Source of the DNA: CAYYWP01 sp964475125
GTDB lineage: Bacteria > Desulfobacterota > Binatia > HRBIN30 > CADEER01
Assembly (NCBI GenBank): GCA_964475125.1
Contig: CAYYWP010000216.1
Location: 1-8,025 of the forward strand
Length of the DNA stretch: 8,025 nucleotides
Reading direction: 5' to 3'
Made by a program: the position numbers and the translations under genes
In this document: one piece after another, positions 6,418 to 8,025 of the stretch
How positions within the stretch are numbered: the first letter of the stretch is position 1
How the letters are laid out: each line of letters begins with the position of its first letter
The notes under the pieces: generated by a model
Told to the model about the DNA's origin: nothing
What the model saw: the letters and a program-made list of their open reading frames with translations, nothing else
Databases searched by the model: none

Positions 6418-6421
<4 letters not shown>
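5810..6421 (-). CDS. tsf: Elongation factor Ts, short form
   Basis: 203 aa guanine-nucleotide exchange factor for EF-Tu. The N-terminal UBA-like domain carries signature 1, LRERTGAGMMDCKRAL (12-27), followed by NIDKAIVYLREKGL (33-46). Signature 2, EINCETDFVAR (77-87), includes the TDFV element (82-85) that contacts EF-Tu. The protein ends soon after one core subdomain, VHQLVSDAVAKMGENIVVRR (171-190). E. coli EF-Ts is about 283 aa with a second core subdomain and coiled coil. The short form is normal in Thermus, deltaproteobacteria and others, so this is not truncation: the ending FARFQLGE is the usual C terminus of short forms. ATG 6421 overlaps the rpsB stop as ATGA and has GGAGG 10 nt upstream. 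It is followed by pyrH after 7 nt. Confidence 0.97.
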
Positions 6422-7200
<779 letters not shown>

Positions 7201-7436
7201 GCACACTCCTCGTTGTCGCTAGGGTCGGTCTCCCTCGCTAGCAGATTATTCTCCCCAACAGCAACCGCGGCCCGCACCGCCGCGCGCCTCGGACCCGGCG
7301 CCCGTTGCGGGCCGCGCCTGCACGGTCCGCCCCCTGCGGGGGCTTCGCTGCGAGCTCGGCCAGCCGAAAATGCTCCGCTCGCCTTCGCGCACTGCGTGGT
7401 GAGGGTTTCTTCTCCGCTCGGGGTCAGCTGCCCATT
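7201..7436 (-). other. rpsB upstream region and leader (no gene)
   Basis: This part of the rho-rpsB spacer holds no convincing gene. Next to rpsB are the ribosome binding site and two direct copies of TCGCTAG (7216-7222 and 7235-7241). An AT-rich patch gives AATAAT (7250-7245, minus strand), a possible -10, but I find no -35 at 16-18 nt, so no promoter is called. Further up are small GC hairpins at 7300-7312 (5-bp stem) and 7329-7343 (6-bp stem, 3-nt loop), without U-tracts. S2 autoregulates through its leader in E. coli, but I cannot recognise that structure here. The stretch at about 7329-7400 looks like low-complexity repeat DNA. Confidence 0.4.
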
Positions 7437-7489
7437 AAAAAAGAACGCGTTCCGCCCACCCTTCGACGGGCTCAGGGTGAGCGGAACGC
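7437..7489 (-). terminator. Rho-independent terminator downstream of rho, built from a repeat hairpin
   Basis: On the minus strand GCGTTCCGCTCACCC (7489-7475) pairs with GGGTGGGCGGAACGC (7461-7447). The stem is 15 bp with one G-U pair and a 13-nt loop. One base later comes TTCTTTTTT (7445-7437). This is a textbook strong stem plus U-tract, about 100 nt after the rho stop and well before rpsB, so it should end the rho transcript and isolate the rpsB operon. The loop and inner stem belong to the dispersed repeat described separately. In the plus direction only a TTT follows the stem, so termination there would be weak. Confidence 0.75.
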
Positions 7490-7540
7490 TTTGTGGCGCA
7501 AGCAGTTCCCGCTCATGCTGAGCCCGTCGAAGCATGAGCG
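7447..7540. repeat. Pair of facing hairpin repeats with CTTCGACGGGCTCAG core
   Basis: Two copies of a hairpin repeat face each other. CTTCGACGGGCTCAG at 7461-7475 is the exact reverse complement of 7518-7532, and the match extends through TGAGCGG with two mismatches between. Each copy is also a hairpin on its own: copy 1 at 7447-7489 (15-bp stem), copy 2 at 7510-7540 (perfect 10-bp stem CGCTCATGCT/AGCATGAGCG, 11-nt loop). I recall near-identical 'CTTCGACAGGCTCAG' elements as abundant intergenic repeats in many GC-rich genomes. A further small inverted pair, CGGCCC/GGGCCG, flanks 7541-7560 next to the rho stop. Confidence 0.85.
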
Positions 7541-7586
7541 CGGCCCTATCTAACGGGCCGTCAGCCCGGGGCGAAGCCCGCGCGCG

Positions 7587-8025
7587 CTACTGATTCATGG
7601 CCTCCAGGAACTCGCTGTTGAGCTTGGTGCCCTCGATCTTGTCGATCAGGAACTCCATCGCCTCCACCGGGTTGAGCTGCGCCAGGAGCTTGCGCAGGAT
7701 CCAGACCCGCTTGGTGACGTCGCGGCCGAGCAGCAGCTCTTCCTTGCGCGTGCCCGAGCGGTTGACGTCGATCGCGGGGAAGATGCGCTTGTCGACCAGC
7801 CGGCGGTCGAGATGGATCTCCATGTTGCCGGTGGCCTTGAACTCTTCGACGATGACCTCGTCCATGCGGCTGCCGGTATCGATCAAGGCCGTGCCGAGGA
7901 TCGTCAGGCTGCCGCCGTCCTCGATGTTGCGCGCCGCGCCGAGGAACTTCTTCGGCTTGTGCAAGGCGTTCGAGTCGACCCCGCCGGAGAGGATCTTGCC
8001 GCTCGGCGGCACGACGGTGTTGTAG
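7587..8025 (-). CDS. rho: Transcription termination factor Rho, C-terminal part
   Basis: The last 145 codons are present; the start, RNA-binding cold-shock domain and Walker motifs lie beyond position 8025. Rho is the hexameric RNA-dependent ATPase helicase that ends untranslated transcripts. Visible motifs include YNTVVPPSGKILSGGVDSNA, ALIDTGSRMDEVIVEEF (DTGSR is the RNA-contacting R-loop, DTGSK in E. coli) and FPAIDVNRSGTRKEELL. The Arg of SGTR corresponds to E. coli R366, the arginine finger. MEFLIDKIEGTKLNSEFLEA closes the protein, followed by MNQ and TAG at 7589-7587. The reading frame begins at 8024 in this window. All core motifs seen are intact. Downstream, a repeat-derived U-tract hairpin appears to terminate the transcript. 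Confidence 0.97.
   Translation of the reverse strand, partial: YNTVVPPSGKILSGGVDSNALHKPKKFLGAARNIEDGGSLTILGTALIDTGSRMDEVIVEEFKATGNMEIHLDRRLVDKRIFPAIDVNRSGTRKEELLLGRDVTKRVWILRKLLAQLNPVEAMEFLIDKIEGTKLNSEFLEAMNQ

Noticed and set aside
7243..7250. AATAAT/TAATCT as the -10 of an rpsB promoter
   Set aside because: No acceptable -35 hexamer lies 16-18 nt upstream; the nearest TTGCTG is only 8 nt away.

Overview
This is a GC-rich bacterial chromosome segment in which every supportable gene lies on the minus strand, so transcription runs from position 8025 down to 1. It looks like a housekeeping region, not an accessory or mobile one. Gene order from high to low coordinate is rho (3' end only), rpsB, tsf, pyrH, frr, uppS, cdsA, rseP, tsaB, a small DUF465/YdcH-type gene, ilvN, and the first codons of ilvC. 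From memory, this order (rpsB to rseP, then tsaB, a small DUF465 gene and ilv genes) resembles Geobacter and related Desulfobacterota. The short EF-Ts (203 aa), single-PDZ RseP, high GC and intergenic hairpin repeats fit an uncultured GC-rich deltaproteobacterium-like lineage. That placement is inference and no marker here settles it.

Layout. 7587-8025: C-terminal 145 codons of rho. 7201-7586: a 386-base gene-free spacer. It holds two facing hairpin repeats of a dispersed 'TTCGACGGGCTCAG' type, one of which carries a U-tract and looks like an intrinsic terminator for rho, plus the rpsB leader. 1121-7200: a very tight run of eight genes (rpsB-tsf-pyrH-frr-uppS-cdsA-rseP-tsaB) joined by overlaps or gaps of at most 7 nt, which suggests one operon with translational coupling. 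826-1050: the small DUF465 gene, with its own candidate promoter and a hairpin covering its ribosome binding site. 613-825: a gene-free gap filled by a palindromic cluster of CACAGATCAACAC-type repeats. 1-612: ilvN overlapping ilvC by ATGA.

The eight-gene run links translation (S2, EF-Ts, ribosome recycling factor, and TsaB for tRNA t6A) with UMP phosphorylation (PyrH) and envelope building (UppS for the undecaprenyl carrier, CdsA for CDP-diacylglycerol, RseP for intramembrane proteolysis). ilvN and ilvC belong to branched-chain amino acid synthesis.

Two genes usual in such blocks are missing: dxr between cdsA and rseP, where the two neighbours overlap and leave no room, and ilvB upstream of ilvN, where only the repeat-filled gap remains. 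I see no phage, transposase, CRISPR array, tRNA, rRNA or defence system, and no credible new multi-gene system. The points worth a second look are these two absences, the two repeat families (one apparently serving as a terminator), the hairpin over the DUF465 ribosome binding site, and unusual residues in PyrH and CdsA signature motifs.
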